This document shows, in pieces, positions 38,980 through 49,594 of a stretch of 64,000 nucleotides of DNA (position 1 is its first letter; each line of letters opens with the position of its first letter). The stretch comes from Gammaproteobacteria bacterium. Lineage in GTDB: Bacteria; Pseudomonadota; Gammaproteobacteria; Steroidobacterales; Steroidobacteraceae. Under the pieces are notes generated by a model. It did not search any database, was not told the origin of the DNA, and saw only the letters and a list, made by a program, of their open reading frames with translations. The position numbers and the translations under genes are program-made. The stretch is from positions 1-64,000 of the forward strand of contig DAHUYP010000008.1 in the NCBI GenBank assembly GCA_027315105.1. The letters are read 5' to 3'.

Positions 38980-39906
38980 ATGAGTCCCGCCGAGCCGCAG
39001 ACCGCCTCTCAAGCGCCCGATCCGGTTGCGCACATCGGCGCCGCGATCTTCAGGCGCCTGGGAGTCGACGGGGTGTATGCCCGCACCGCGCTGTACGAGG
39101 ACCTGGTCGAGCGGCTCGCGGCGTTCATCACGCGCCAGCGCGATCCACGCGCCGAGGTGCTGCGGTTTCCGCCCGTGATGAGCCGCCAGCAGCTCGAGAA
39201 GTCGGGCTATCTGAAGAGCTTTCCCAACCTGCTCGGCTGCGTCTGCGCGCTGCACGGCAGTGAAGCGGAGATTCGCGCCGCCGCGGATTCCCATGAGACC
39301 GGCGGCGACTGGACGAAGTCGCTCGCGGCGGCCGACCTGGTCCTCTCGCCGGCGGCCTGCTATCCGCTCTACCCGCTGGTCGCCAGCCGCGGCGGGCTGC
39401 CGCGTGGCGGTCTGCTGTTCGACGTATCGGCGGACTGTTTCCGGCGCGAGCCGTCGCAATCTTTGAATCGACTGCAGTCCTTCCGCATGCGCGAATACGT
39501 GCGCATCGGATCGCCGCAGGAGATCACCGAGTTCCGCGATCAGTGGATGGGGCGCGCCGAGCAGTTGGCGCAAATGCTGCAATTGCCGTGCACCATGGAC
39601 GTGGCGAATGACCCGTTCTTTGGGCGCGTCGGCCAGGTCATGGCGGTCAGCCAGCGGCAGCAGTCGCTGAAGTTCGAATTACTGATTCCCTACTACCCGA
39701 ACGCGGTGCCGACCGCCTGCATGAGCTTCAACTATCACCGCGAGCATTTCGGCACCGTCTGGGGCATCACCGACGCCGCTGGCGAAGCGGCCCATACCGG
39801 CTGCGTCGCCTTCGGCATGGATCGGCTGGCGGTGGCGCTGTTCTGCATCCACGGTGTCGATGTCTCGCGCTGGCCGGGTCCGGTGCGACAGGCCCTGGGA
39901 TTCTGA
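38980..39906 (+). CDS. Amino acid:[carrier protein] ligase (class II aaRS-like, atypical SerRS core)
   Basis: Motif 2-like FRMREYVRIG, motif 3 VAFGMDRLAVALF, possible Zn ligands Cys (LLGCVCALHG), Glu (MREYV), Cys (HTGCVAFG); no tRNA-binding arm. Confidence 0.88.
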   Translation: MSPAEPQTASQAPDPVAHIGAAIFRRLGVDGVYARTALYEDLVERLAAFITRQRDPRAEVLRFPPVMSRQQLEKSGYLKSFPNLLGCVCALHGSEAEIRAAADSHETGGDWTKSLAAADLVLSPAACYPLYPLVASRGGLPRGGLLFDVSADCFRREPSQSLNRLQSFRMREYVRIGSPQEITEFRDQWMGRAEQLAQMLQLPCTMDVANDPFFGRVGQVMAVSQRQQSLKFELLIPYYPNAVPTACMSFNYHREHFGTVWGITDAAGEAAHTGCVAFGMDRLAVALFCIHGVDVSRWPGPVRQALGF

Positions 39907-39962
39907 ACGAACGCCCTGCAGGGCAGCTGTATCTCTGCCCGCCGGGCGCAACCGCACACCCC

Positions 39963-40898
39963 ATGCCACTCGATCCGTATCTGAAGCGGTTCCTGGACCG
40001 GCTGGCGGCCATGAATCCACCCAGCGCCCTGAGCCTCACGGTCAGCGAGCGCCGCCATGCCCTGCAGCATCTGCTGGGATTTTCGGGGCAGGCGGAGGCC
40101 GTCGGCGGTGTCGAGGACCGAAGCCTTCCGGGACCGAATGGGCTGATGCGTACACGCATCTACACCCCCGCCGATGCGCCATCGCCCGTCCTGGCGGCGC
40201 TCATTTATTTTCACGGCGGCGGCTTCGTGGCCGGCGGTCTCGATTCACATGATGCCATCTGCCGCGCGTTGACCAATGCAAGCGGCTGCCGGCTCATTGC
40301 GGTGGATTATCGGCTGGCACCGGAGCATCCGTTTCCGGCCGCCATCAGCGACGGCTACGCCGCGATCTGCTGGATTGCCGCCCACGCAGCGCAGCTCGGC
40401 ATCGATCCGGATCGAATCGGACTGTGCGGGGACTCGGCCGGTGTGACGCTGGCGGCCGTCGTCTGCCAGCAGGCGGTGCAGCGGGGCGAGGTGCGCGTGG
40501 CGCTGCAGTTCCTGCTGTGTCCGATCATGGATTTCTGCGCCGAGACCGCATCGCGCCGCGCGTTCGCCGAAGGCTACCTGGTCGATAAGGCGACCCTGGA
40601 GCATGATCTCAAATACTATCTTGGGCCCGATGCGGATCCGGCCGACCCGCGCGTCTCGCCGCTGCGCGTGACGCAGGTGACGGGCCTGCCGCCCACCTGC
40701 CTGCATACCGCCGAGTATGACCCGTTGCGGGACGAGGGCGAGGCATACGCCGAACGCTTGCGGCTCGCCGGCGTACCGACGACCTACCGATGTCATTCCG
40801 GTATGATTCATCTGTTCTATGGCATGGGGGCGCTGATTCCATATGCGGCCACTGCCTATAGAGTCATCGGCACGGACATCCGCTCCATGCTCACGTGA
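39963..40898 (+). CDS. Alpha/beta-hydrolase, HSL-family esterase
   Basis: YFHGGGFVAGGLDSHD, VDYRLAPEHPFPAA, LCGDSAGVTLA. Confidence 0.92.
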   Translation: MPLDPYLKRFLDRLAAMNPPSALSLTVSERRHALQHLLGFSGQAEAVGGVEDRSLPGPNGLMRTRIYTPADAPSPVLAALIYFHGGGFVAGGLDSHDAICRALTNASGCRLIAVDYRLAPEHPFPAAISDGYAAICWIAAHAAQLGIDPDRIGLCGDSAGVTLAAVVCQQAVQRGEVRVALQFLLCPIMDFCAETASRRAFAEGYLVDKATLEHDLKYYLGPDADPADPRVSPLRVTQVTGLPPTCLHTAEYDPLRDEGEAYAERLRLAGVPTTYRCHSGMIHLFYGMGALIPYAATAYRVIGTDIRSMLT

Positions 40899-40923
40899 CT
40901 TCAGGCCGCGAAGGAGACCACTG

Positions 40924-41307
40924 ATGCCCGATCGCCTCACAGTCGAGCAGCTGCTCAGGGAGCTGTATGCGGCACGCATCGACGGACCCCTCGACCGCCT
41001 GTGCGGCGTTTTCGCCACAGATGCGCATTTCAGGATCGCGGGCACCAGCGACGGCAAGCCGATCGCGATCGCCGCCCATGGCATCGGTGAGATCAGGCCC
41101 TGGCTCGCGATGATGGTGAAGACCTTCAAGCTAGCGAATCATCAGATCATTTCGATGATCATCGACGGCCCGAGGGCCGCGGTGCACTGGCGTGCCGATA
41201 TTCTTTCCAGGATCACCGGCACCGTTGTGCCGACCCAACTCGTGGACCTGATCGAGGTGCGCGAGACGCGGATTGCCTCGTACATCGAGTTCTTCGTACC
41301 GGGTTGA
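40924..41307 (+). CDS. NTF2/SnoaL-like fold protein
   Basis: Small alpha+beta protein: MPDRLTVEQLLRELYAARIDGPLDRLCGVFATDAHFRIAGTSDGKP. Confidence 0.65.
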   Translation: MPDRLTVEQLLRELYAARIDGPLDRLCGVFATDAHFRIAGTSDGKPIAIAAHGIGEIRPWLAMMVKTFKLANHQIISMIIDGPRAAVHWRADILSRITGTVVPTQLVDLIEVRETRIASYIEFFVPG

Positions 41308-41584
41308 TCATGCCGCGCGCCGGTGGGCGCGCGGTCAGGGGCGCGATCGCCGCGCGCGACGGCGATATGTCAAATGATGCCAGCGGCGCCTCCAGCGAGT
41401 TGCGGTCGGCGTTGCCAGAGGTTCGGCAGCGGACCCGCGAAACTGCGACGCGCCGTGTACCGCCGCACAAGTGTTCGGCGTAGACTTCGGCCGGGCAGGA
41501 GGGTAGGACGCCCGACCGCAAGGTTGAGGCGTGCGGGGCGGCTTTGCAGGGTGTCTGGACTCAGCAGAAGCACATCAAAGAGTC

Positions 41585-43456
41585 ATGAGCGCCGATCCAC
41601 AGGCTGAACGCACCATCGCGCCAGGCGGCGGCGTGGAGCAGCCGCTGTACTTCACTTCCGGCGGCCATAAGCTCTTCGGTTGGCTGCACTGCAGCCCAGG
41701 CGAAGCCAGTTCCAGTGTCGGCCTCGTGATCTGCAAACCTTTCGGCTTCGAGTCGATGTCTTCCTACCTGACCGTGCGCGCCTTTGCAGAAGCGGCAGCC
41801 GGATTGGGCATACCGTCCCTGCGATTCGATTATCTCGGCACCGGCGACTCCGAAGACCTGGATCCGCGGGCCGATCAGATTGAGGCCTGGTCGGGCGACG
41901 TGGTGGCCGCCGTCAACGAATTGCGGCGCCGCACCGGCGTCAAGCGCGTATGCCTGCTTGGGATCAGGCTCGGGGCATTGCTCGCCACCCTTGCGGCCTC
42001 CCGATGCGAGGGTACCTGCGCGCTGATCGCGGTTGCGCCGGTCATCAGCGGGCGCCGCTATCTGCGCGAGCTGCGCACCTTTGACCTGGCGGCATCCGCG
42101 CCCGCGCATGACGGCAAGCCGGCGGAGGCCGATTCGTTCGAAGTGAGCGGATTTTTTCTGTCGGCCGCAACCGTCGCCGCGCTATCCAAGATCGATCTGA
42201 TGACGCAGGGTGTACCGCCGGCGTCCGATCTGCTGGTGGTCGATCGCACCGATCTGCCGGCGGCTCGCGCCTGGTCGGACCAGGCCACCGGTGCCGGCAT
42301 ACGAACGCAGTATGTCGCCGTGCCAGGGTTCATCGAGATGGCAATGCGGGCGCCCAACCTGACCGTCATTCCGCAGGCGATGGTCGCCGCAGTTCGTGAT
42401 TGGCTCGCGCAGCTGCAAGGCGTCGAATCGACGCGCGAGTCGGCCGGCAGCGCGCGGCACCCGGATAGCAACTCCGATCCGGCGTGCGAGGAACTGGTGC
42501 TGGATGGGGAGCCGGGGGCGGCGCCAAGCGAGCGGCCGGTATTCGTTGCGTCCGAGACGCTGCTATTCGCTATCGTCACGGCGCCGCGCAAGGGCGAGCC
42601 CCGGCGCCGGGGCGTGATACTCCTCAACTCCGGTGGCGACTATCACATCGGTCCGCGCCGCATGTACGTCTCTCTGGCGCGGCGCTGGGCGAGCCGCGGC
42701 TACGTCGTATTGCGGATGGACCTGCCGGGCCTCGGTGACAGTCCGACCCCCTCGGGGCGAGCCGGCAACGACATCTTTCCGCCCACGGCGGTCAGCGACA
42801 TCCGGGCCGCGATCGAGTTTCTGCGCCGCCAGTACGGGGTGCGCGAGGTCACGGTCGGCGGTGTTTGCTCAGGCGCCTACCACTCGTTTCGCGCGGCAGT
42901 CGACGGCCTGCCGGTGAATCGCATCCTGATGGTGAATCCGCTGAATTTCTTCTCGGAGGACGGCACCGATCCCGCGGAAGTCCAGGCCTGGGAAATCGTT
43001 CACAAGCCGGCGGACTACCGCGCTCGGCTGCGCTCTGCCGACACCTGGCGTCGGGTATTGACCGGCAACGTCAATCTCTGGCGCGTGGCCAAGATATATC
43101 TCCACAGCCCGCTGATGACCTTGCGCATGACCATGCGCAACCTGGCGCGGCGGCTGCACATCCGCGTCAAGAACGATCTTGGCTGGGAACTCGAAAAGGT
43201 GAGGGCACGGGGGGTGCGGCTGGTATTCGTGTTCTCGCGCGACGACGCCGGCATCAAGCTGCTCAAGTCGCAGAGTGGGCTGTCGGACCGGCGACTCGAC
43301 GAGCGCTATCGCATCCGTATCATCGACGGCGCCGACCACAATTTCACTCGCAGCAGTGCGCGCACGACTCTGGAGCAGATCCTGACCGAAGAGCTGCTTG
43401 CGCGTCACGCCTGGGGCGGCCCGAGCGCCGATCTGGCCCTGCAAGGCGGCGGCTAG
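41585..43456 (+). CDS. Double alpha/beta-hydrolase domain protein with atypical nucleophile elbows
   Basis: Two hydrolase-like halves; elbows GIRLG (41965-41979) and GVCSG; resembles exosortase-locus-associated hydrolases. Confidence 0.75.
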   Translation: MSADPQAERTIAPGGGVEQPLYFTSGGHKLFGWLHCSPGEASSSVGLVICKPFGFESMSSYLTVRAFAEAAAGLGIPSLRFDYLGTGDSEDLDPRADQIEAWSGDVVAAVNELRRRTGVKRVCLLGIRLGALLATLAASRCEGTCALIAVAPVISGRRYLRELRTFDLAASAPAHDGKPAEADSFEVSGFFLSAATVAALSKIDLMTQGVPPASDLLVVDRTDLPAARAWSDQATGAGIRTQYVAVPGFIEMAMRAPNLTVIPQAMVAAVRDWLAQLQGVESTRESAGSARHPDSNSDPACEELVLDGEPGAAPSERPVFVASETLLFAIVTAPRKGEPRRRGVILLNSGGDYHIGPRRMYVSLARRWASRGYVVLRMDLPGLGDSPTPSGRAGNDIFPPTAVSDIRAAIEFLRRQYGVREVTVGGVCSGAYHSFRAAVDGLPVNRILMVNPLNFFSEDGTDPAEVQAWEIVHKPADYRARLRSADTWRRVLTGNVNLWRVAKIYLHSPLMTLRMTMRNLARRLHIRVKNDLGWELEKVRARGVRLVFVFSRDDAGIKLLKSQSGLSDRRLDERYRIRIIDGADHNFTRSSARTTLEQILTEELLARHAWGGPSADLALQGGG

Positions 43457-43481
43457 GCGTCTTGTGGTCGCGTCGGTGCGC

Positions 43482-44504
43482 TCAGGCGCGCTGGCGGCGT
43501 TGCATCTGCTTGTCGGCGGCGATCGTCTGCAGCCAATGGCGATAGAACTGCACGGCTCCGGCGCGCCAGCCGGGGACGAGCTTCGCCGCGGCCGCCTCGA
43601 ATGGAAATTCGCTCATGAGGGCTTCGCGCCGCTGGTCGCGTGCCTGCGCTTCGAACTGCGCCAGGCGCGCGGTGATGGCCGCATCGAAGTAGCCGTACGG
43701 CATGGTGGGGTAGGTGTCGCGCTCGCCGCGCAGGAAGCGCGCCACGTCGCGCTGATATTCCTTGAGCAGGCTGCGCTCGTCGTATTCCGGGTGCCCCTGC
43801 CAGAACAGGAACAGGCTTCCGAGCTGCTTGGCAAACAGATTGACGCCGGCCTGCTCGGAGACGGTCAGGATCTCGTAGCCGCAACTCTCCAGCGCAGCCG
43901 GCGCGACTTCGTTCCAACGCGAATGCGGCGCACTGGTCGGTGCCGCGAGGTCGCGCGTCAGCCGATGGGCGGTGTTGACCCGATGTTCGAACACACCGCA
44001 GCACTTTTGCGCCAGGGCCCGCCGCGGCACGCCGTCGAGGTGCAGCACTGCGGCGTGCGCCGCCAGGCAGGACCAGACGGCCGAGGCGACGTTCGCCTTC
44101 GACCACTCGATCAGTTCCACCAGGCTGTCCCAATAGGATTCCTGTCTGAGGTCTGGGCTGCGCGGTTCGGCACCGGTGACGATCAGTGCGTCCAGGCTGC
44201 CGTTCCAGAGCTGGCGCAATTCCCCATAGGAGCCGGAAATGCGCGCACGCGCGGCGTCGGCTCGCGGAATCTCCGGCAGCGAATAGAAGCGCAGGCGTAC
44301 CGGCAGGGGTCCGGCCGCCGCCGCCAGCAGATTCGAGAACTGCCGTTCCGTGGCCTCGAGAGCCGAGTCCGGCATGTTGTTGACGAGCCCGATCTCGATG
44401 CAGGACGCGCTCGCAGGGTCGTCGGCGGAACCGCCTGCAGGTCCAGGGCGGCCGCCCCTGCCGGCACCGGCTGCGGGCCATCGGTTGTCGATCAATAAAG
44501 GCAT
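43482..44504 (-). CDS. metA: Homoserine O-succinyltransferase-like protein (MetA/HST family)
   Basis: EIGLVNNMPDSALEATERQF; LIVTGAEP; VWSCLAAHAAVLHLDGVPRRALAQKCCGVFEH; QGHPEYD. Confidence 0.88.
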   Translation of the reverse strand: MPLLIDNRWPAAGAGRGGRPGPAGGSADDPASASCIEIGLVNNMPDSALEATERQFSNLLAAAAGPLPVRLRFYSLPEIPRADAARARISGSYGELRQLWNGSLDALIVTGAEPRSPDLRQESYWDSLVELIEWSKANVASAVWSCLAAHAAVLHLDGVPRRALAQKCCGVFEHRVNTAHRLTRDLAAPTSAPHSRWNEVAPAALESCGYEILTVSEQAGVNLFAKQLGSLFLFWQGHPEYDERSLLKEYQRDVARFLRGERDTYPTMPYGYFDAAITARLAQFEAQARDQRREALMSEFPFEAAAAKLVPGWRAGAVQFYRHWLQTIAADKQMQRRQRA

Positions 44505-44702
44505 GCAAACGTATCGGCGGTCCCGTCGGGCTCGGCTTCAATGCTAAGGGGGTTCATCGGCGCTGTCACGCCGGCGACCTTAAGTTCAATCGCCCAGCCA
44601 GCGAACGGCGCGCCCATCCAACCGCCGCGAGCCGCAGGCGCGCGCCGTGCATCGTGCGCCGTGCGCTAGAATCGCGCGCGCCGGTCACAACGACCCATCG
44701 AC

Positions 44703-45431
44703 ATGAGCACCGATACCGCGACGCCGATAATGCTGCCCAATCCTGCCCGCCATGCGCCGGCCCTGGCGCGGCTGTTCGGGCCGGAGGTCGCCGCCAGCGA
44801 GCTGCGCGGCGTCTGTGAGCCGCAGCTGCTGCTGCGTGAGGAGCTGCGGTGCGTGTCCAGGGCGCGGCTGCCGCGGCGGCAGGAATTTGCCGCCGGGCGG
44901 GTATGCGCGCGCCATGCCATGGCGCAACTCGGCATCATGGGCTACGCGCTGGGAATGGCGGCGGACCGTCAGCCCGAATGGCCACCCGGATTGGTCGGCA
45001 GCATCACCCACACGCAGGGCTATTGCGGCGCCGTGGTTGCCGAGCGGCGGCGCATGCGCAGCGTCGGATTGGATGCCGAGGTCGTTGCCGACGTTACTCC
45101 GAATCTGTGGCCGCGAATCTGCGCGCCGAGCGAGCGCGCATGGCTCGGCACGCTGCCGGCGGGCAGTGCGCAGCGCGCCGCGGCGCTGATATTCGCCGCC
45201 AAGGAAGCGTACTACAAGTGCCAGTTCCCGCTGACCGGCGAGGCGCTCGGGTTTCTCGACGTGACGGTCCGCTGCGATGACCTCGCGGCCGATCACGGGC
45301 AATTCTCGATGCTGCCGCAACGCGCGATCGAGCTGGACAGGCGTTACCCGCCGCCGAGCGGCCGTTTCCGCTTCCATGAGGGCTATGTCTGCGCCGGGGT
45401 GGCGGTGCGCGACGTCGGCCCGGATCAGTAA
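44703..45431 (+). CDS. 4'-phosphopantetheinyl transferase (EntD/Sfp type)
   Basis: VGSITHTQGYCGAVV, SVGLDAE, IFAAKEAYYKCQFP. Confidence 0.9.
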   Translation: MSTDTATPIMLPNPARHAPALARLFGPEVAASELRGVCEPQLLLREELRCVSRARLPRRQEFAAGRVCARHAMAQLGIMGYALGMAADRQPEWPPGLVGSITHTQGYCGAVVAERRRMRSVGLDAEVVADVTPNLWPRICAPSERAWLGTLPAGSAQRAAALIFAAKEAYYKCQFPLTGEALGFLDVTVRCDDLAADHGQFSMLPQRAIELDRRYPPPSGRFRFHEGYVCAGVAVRDVGPDQ

Positions 45432-46831
45432 GCCTTGTCGTCGCCGAATACCTTGAGCACCGTCAACAGCAGGATCTTCACGTCCAGCATCGGCGACCAG
45501 TGACGAAGGTAGTCGAGGTCGTGCCGCACGCGCGCCTCCATCTCCTCGAGCTTGACGGTCTCGCCGCGGGCGCCGTTGATCTGCGCCAGCCCGGTGATGC
45601 CGGGTAGCACCTTGTGGCGGACCATGTAGCCCTTGATGAGCCTGCGGTACAGCTCGTTGTGCGCCACCGCATGCGGCCGCGGGCCGACCAGGCTCATGCG
45701 CCCCTGCAGCACGTTGATGAACTGCGGCAGTTCGTCGAGCGAATAGCGCCGCAGGAATCTGCCGATCGGCGTGATGCGCTCGTCGTCGCGCGAGGCCTGG
45801 CGCAGCTCGGCGCCATCCTCGGTGACGGTCATGGTGCGGAACTTGTAGACGATGATCTCATGACCGTCGAGGCCGTAACGGCGCTGCCGGAAGATCGCCG
45901 GGCCGGGCGAGGTCGCCTTCACCATGAGCGCGATCAACAGCAGCAGCGGCGACGCCACGACCAGGAAGCAAGCCGACATGAAGATATCGAACAGGCGCTT
46001 GGTCAGGCCGCGGTAGCCGTAGAAGGGCGTCTCGCACATCGCCACCACGGGGATACCGCTCAGCTCGCTCGAGCGCGCCTGAATCAGGTCGAACACGAAG
46101 ATATCCGGCACGTAATAGATCGATGCGGTGGTATCGCGCAGGTCATCGAGCAGGTCGAGCACCCGCTTGAGATGCCGAATCGGCAGCGCGATGTAAATCA
46201 CGTCGATGTTGTGCTGCTTGGCGAATGCACCCAGGTCGGACAGCTTGCCTACCAGGCGCGTGCCGTGCTCCATCTTGAGCCGATCGGCGCCGCGGTCGTC
46301 GAAGAAGCCCTGCACCTGCAGCCGCAGCGCGGGATCGCTCTCGAGCGTGCGGGCCAGCGCGAGGCTGGTGCGGTTATAGCCGGCGATGATCACCCGGCGG
46401 CTGCCGACCGCGCTCAGCACGACGCGCCGCATGACGAGGTGGATCAGCAGCGTGCTGGCGATCAGTGCCAGCGGCGTCGCCAGGGACCAGGTGATGATCG
46501 CCGGCGCCGGATACAGCGCCAGCGAGCCGGTACCGGAGCCGATGACGAGCAGCACCAGCAGCAGCATCAGCCACTGCAGGGCCGCGCCGCCGGCGGCCCG
46601 CGACGGCTGCCAATGCAACTGGGCGCCCAGGTCGCGGGGCGGGCGGATCAGCATCACGAACATCAAGGTGATTATGACGGCCAGGGTCGAGGCCGAATCC
46701 TGGAACGAGATGCGCCAGATGTGGGTGACGACATAGAGCGATGCGACCGCCACCAGCGCCGGGGCGATGGTTTGCAGCACTACCATGAGCGCGACCAGAA
46801 AGCTGCGCTTGATGAGCACGGGCGCGGTCAT
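45425..46831 (-). CDS. wcaJ: Undecaprenyl-phosphate glucose phosphotransferase (WcaJ/EpsB-type)
   Basis: TM N-terminus, CoA-binding-like middle, KRLFDIFMSACFLVVASPLLLLIALMVKATSPGPAIFRQRRYGLDG; SLVGPRPHAVAHNE; LPGITGLAQINGARGET. Confidence 0.9.
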   Translation of the reverse strand: MTAPVLIKRSFLVALMVVLQTIAPALVAVASLYVVTHIWRISFQDSASTLAVIITLMFVMLIRPPRDLGAQLHWQPSRAAGGAALQWLMLLLVLLVIGSGTGSLALYPAPAIITWSLATPLALIASTLLIHLVMRRVVLSAVGSRRVIIAGYNRTSLALARTLESDPALRLQVQGFFDDRGADRLKMEHGTRLVGKLSDLGAFAKQHNIDVIYIALPIRHLKRVLDLLDDLRDTTASIYYVPDIFVFDLIQARSSELSGIPVVAMCETPFYGYRGLTKRLFDIFMSACFLVVASPLLLLIALMVKATSPGPAIFRQRRYGLDGHEIIVYKFRTMTVTEDGAELRQASRDDERITPIGRFLRRYSLDELPQFINVLQGRMSLVGPRPHAVAHNELYRRLIKGYMVRHKVLPGITGLAQINGARGETVKLEEMEARVRHDLDYLRHWSPMLDVKILLLTVLKVFGDDKAY

Positions 46832-46933
46832 CGATCAGTCTTCCGCCGTCCGGGTATTGCCGGCGCACCGGCGCCGGCCGTTGTATAGAATCGAGTCACA
46901 AGTCCTGCAATCCACGCAGTTGAGGAAGGGTTC

Positions 46934-48136
46934 ATGTCCAAGCCAGCCGAGTCCATGCCGCCGATGGCGGCCATCACCGTGCCATTGCTGGATCTGAAGC
47001 AACAATATCAGACGTTAGCCCATGAAATTATTCCAGTTCTGCAGAAGATTTGTGCGAGCCAGCAGTTTATTCTTGGCCAGTATGTGACGGATTTCGAAAA
47101 AGCGACGGCCGCCTACTGCCGCTGCGCCCACGCGGTCGGCGTGTCCTCCGGCACCGATGCCCTGCTGCTGGCGCTGATGGCTCTGGGAATTGGCGCCGGC
47201 GACGAGGTCATCACCTCACCTTACACCTTCTTCGCGACCGCCGGCGCGATCGCCCGGACCGGGGCGCGACCGCTGTTCTGCGACATCGAGCCCGCGGGCT
47301 TCAATATCGATCCGCAGGCGGTGAGCAGATTTCTGCAGCACGACTGCGAGCGCAGCCGCAGCGGGCTCATCAATCGCCGCACGGGCGGGCGGGTGCGCGC
47401 GCTGATGCCCGTGCATCTCTACGGCCAGTGCGCCGACATGACGGCGCTGCTGGCTCTGGCGCGTGAGTTCGGCCTCAAGCTCATCGAGGACGCCGCCCAG
47501 GCGATCGGCGCCGACGACGCCGAAGGCCGGCGTGCCGGCAGCATTGGGGACGTGGGCTGCCTGTCGTTCTTCCCGACCAAGAACCTCGGGGCCTTCGGGG
47601 ACGCCGGCATGTGCACCGCACAGGACGGCGAGCTCGCCGAGCACATGCGCGTGCTGCGCGTGCACGGCTCGAAGCCGAAATACTACCATTCATTCATCGG
47701 CGGCAATTTCCGCCTGGACGAGCTGCAGGCGGCCGTGCTGGGAATCAAGCTGCCGTTGCTCGATGGCTGGACGGCGGCGCGGGCGCGCAATGCCGCCTAC
47801 TACGCCGCCGCCTTCGAGCGTGCGGGTCTCACCGCCCGCGTCAAGCTGCCGAGCGCACTGAACGGGCAGCGGCACACCTGGAATCAATTCGTGGTCCGCG
47901 TCCCGCGCCGCGACGAGCTGCGCGCATTCCTCACGCAGCGCGGCATCGGCAGCGAGATCTACTATCCCGTGCCGCTGCATCTGCAGCGATGCTTCGACTA
48001 TCTGGGGCATGCGAACGGAGATTTTCCACAGGCCGAGAAAGCGGCCGCTGAGGTCCTGGCGCTGCCGATCTTCCCCGAGCTGCGCGGCGAGCAGCTGCAG
48101 TCCGTGGTCGATCAGTTCGCTGCGTTCTACTCCTGA
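46934..48136 (+). CDS. DegT/DnrJ/EryC1/StrS family sugar aminotransferase
   Basis: VPLLDLKQQYQ, GVSSGTDALLLALMALGIGAGDEVITSPYTFFATAGAI, EDAAQAIGA, FFPTKNLGAFGDAGM. Confidence 0.93.
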   Translation: MSKPAESMPPMAAITVPLLDLKQQYQTLAHEIIPVLQKICASQQFILGQYVTDFEKATAAYCRCAHAVGVSSGTDALLLALMALGIGAGDEVITSPYTFFATAGAIARTGARPLFCDIEPAGFNIDPQAVSRFLQHDCERSRSGLINRRTGGRVRALMPVHLYGQCADMTALLALAREFGLKLIEDAAQAIGADDAEGRRAGSIGDVGCLSFFPTKNLGAFGDAGMCTAQDGELAEHMRVLRVHGSKPKYYHSFIGGNFRLDELQAAVLGIKLPLLDGWTAARARNAAYYAAAFERAGLTARVKLPSALNGQRHTWNQFVVRVPRRDELRAFLTQRGIGSEIYYPVPLHLQRCFDYLGHANGDFPQAEKAAAEVLALPIFPELRGEQLQSVVDQFAAFYS

Positions 48137-48220
48137 GGCCGCAGCGTCCGGCGGTGCTGGCGTCAGGAATAAACCGTTAGCAAGCAATATCTTACGTAGA
48201 CAAGGATGATCCTGCCGCGC

Positions 48221-48247
48221 GGCCGGTAGCGGCGTCGGATGGCACCG

Positions 48248-48256
<9 letters not shown>
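48221..48256. terminator. Perfect 12-bp inverted repeat between convergent genes, overlapping the glrR-like stop codon
   Basis: GGCCGGTAGCGG (48221-48232), 12-nt loop, CCGCTACCGGCC (48245-48256). Confidence 0.55.

Positions 48257-49590
<1,334 letters not shown>

Positions 49591-49594
<4 letters not shown>

Noticed and set aside
44505-44640. Possible SAM/SAH riboswitch upstream of the metA-like gene
   Set aside because: The reverse complement did not match SAM-II or SAH consensus elements by eye.
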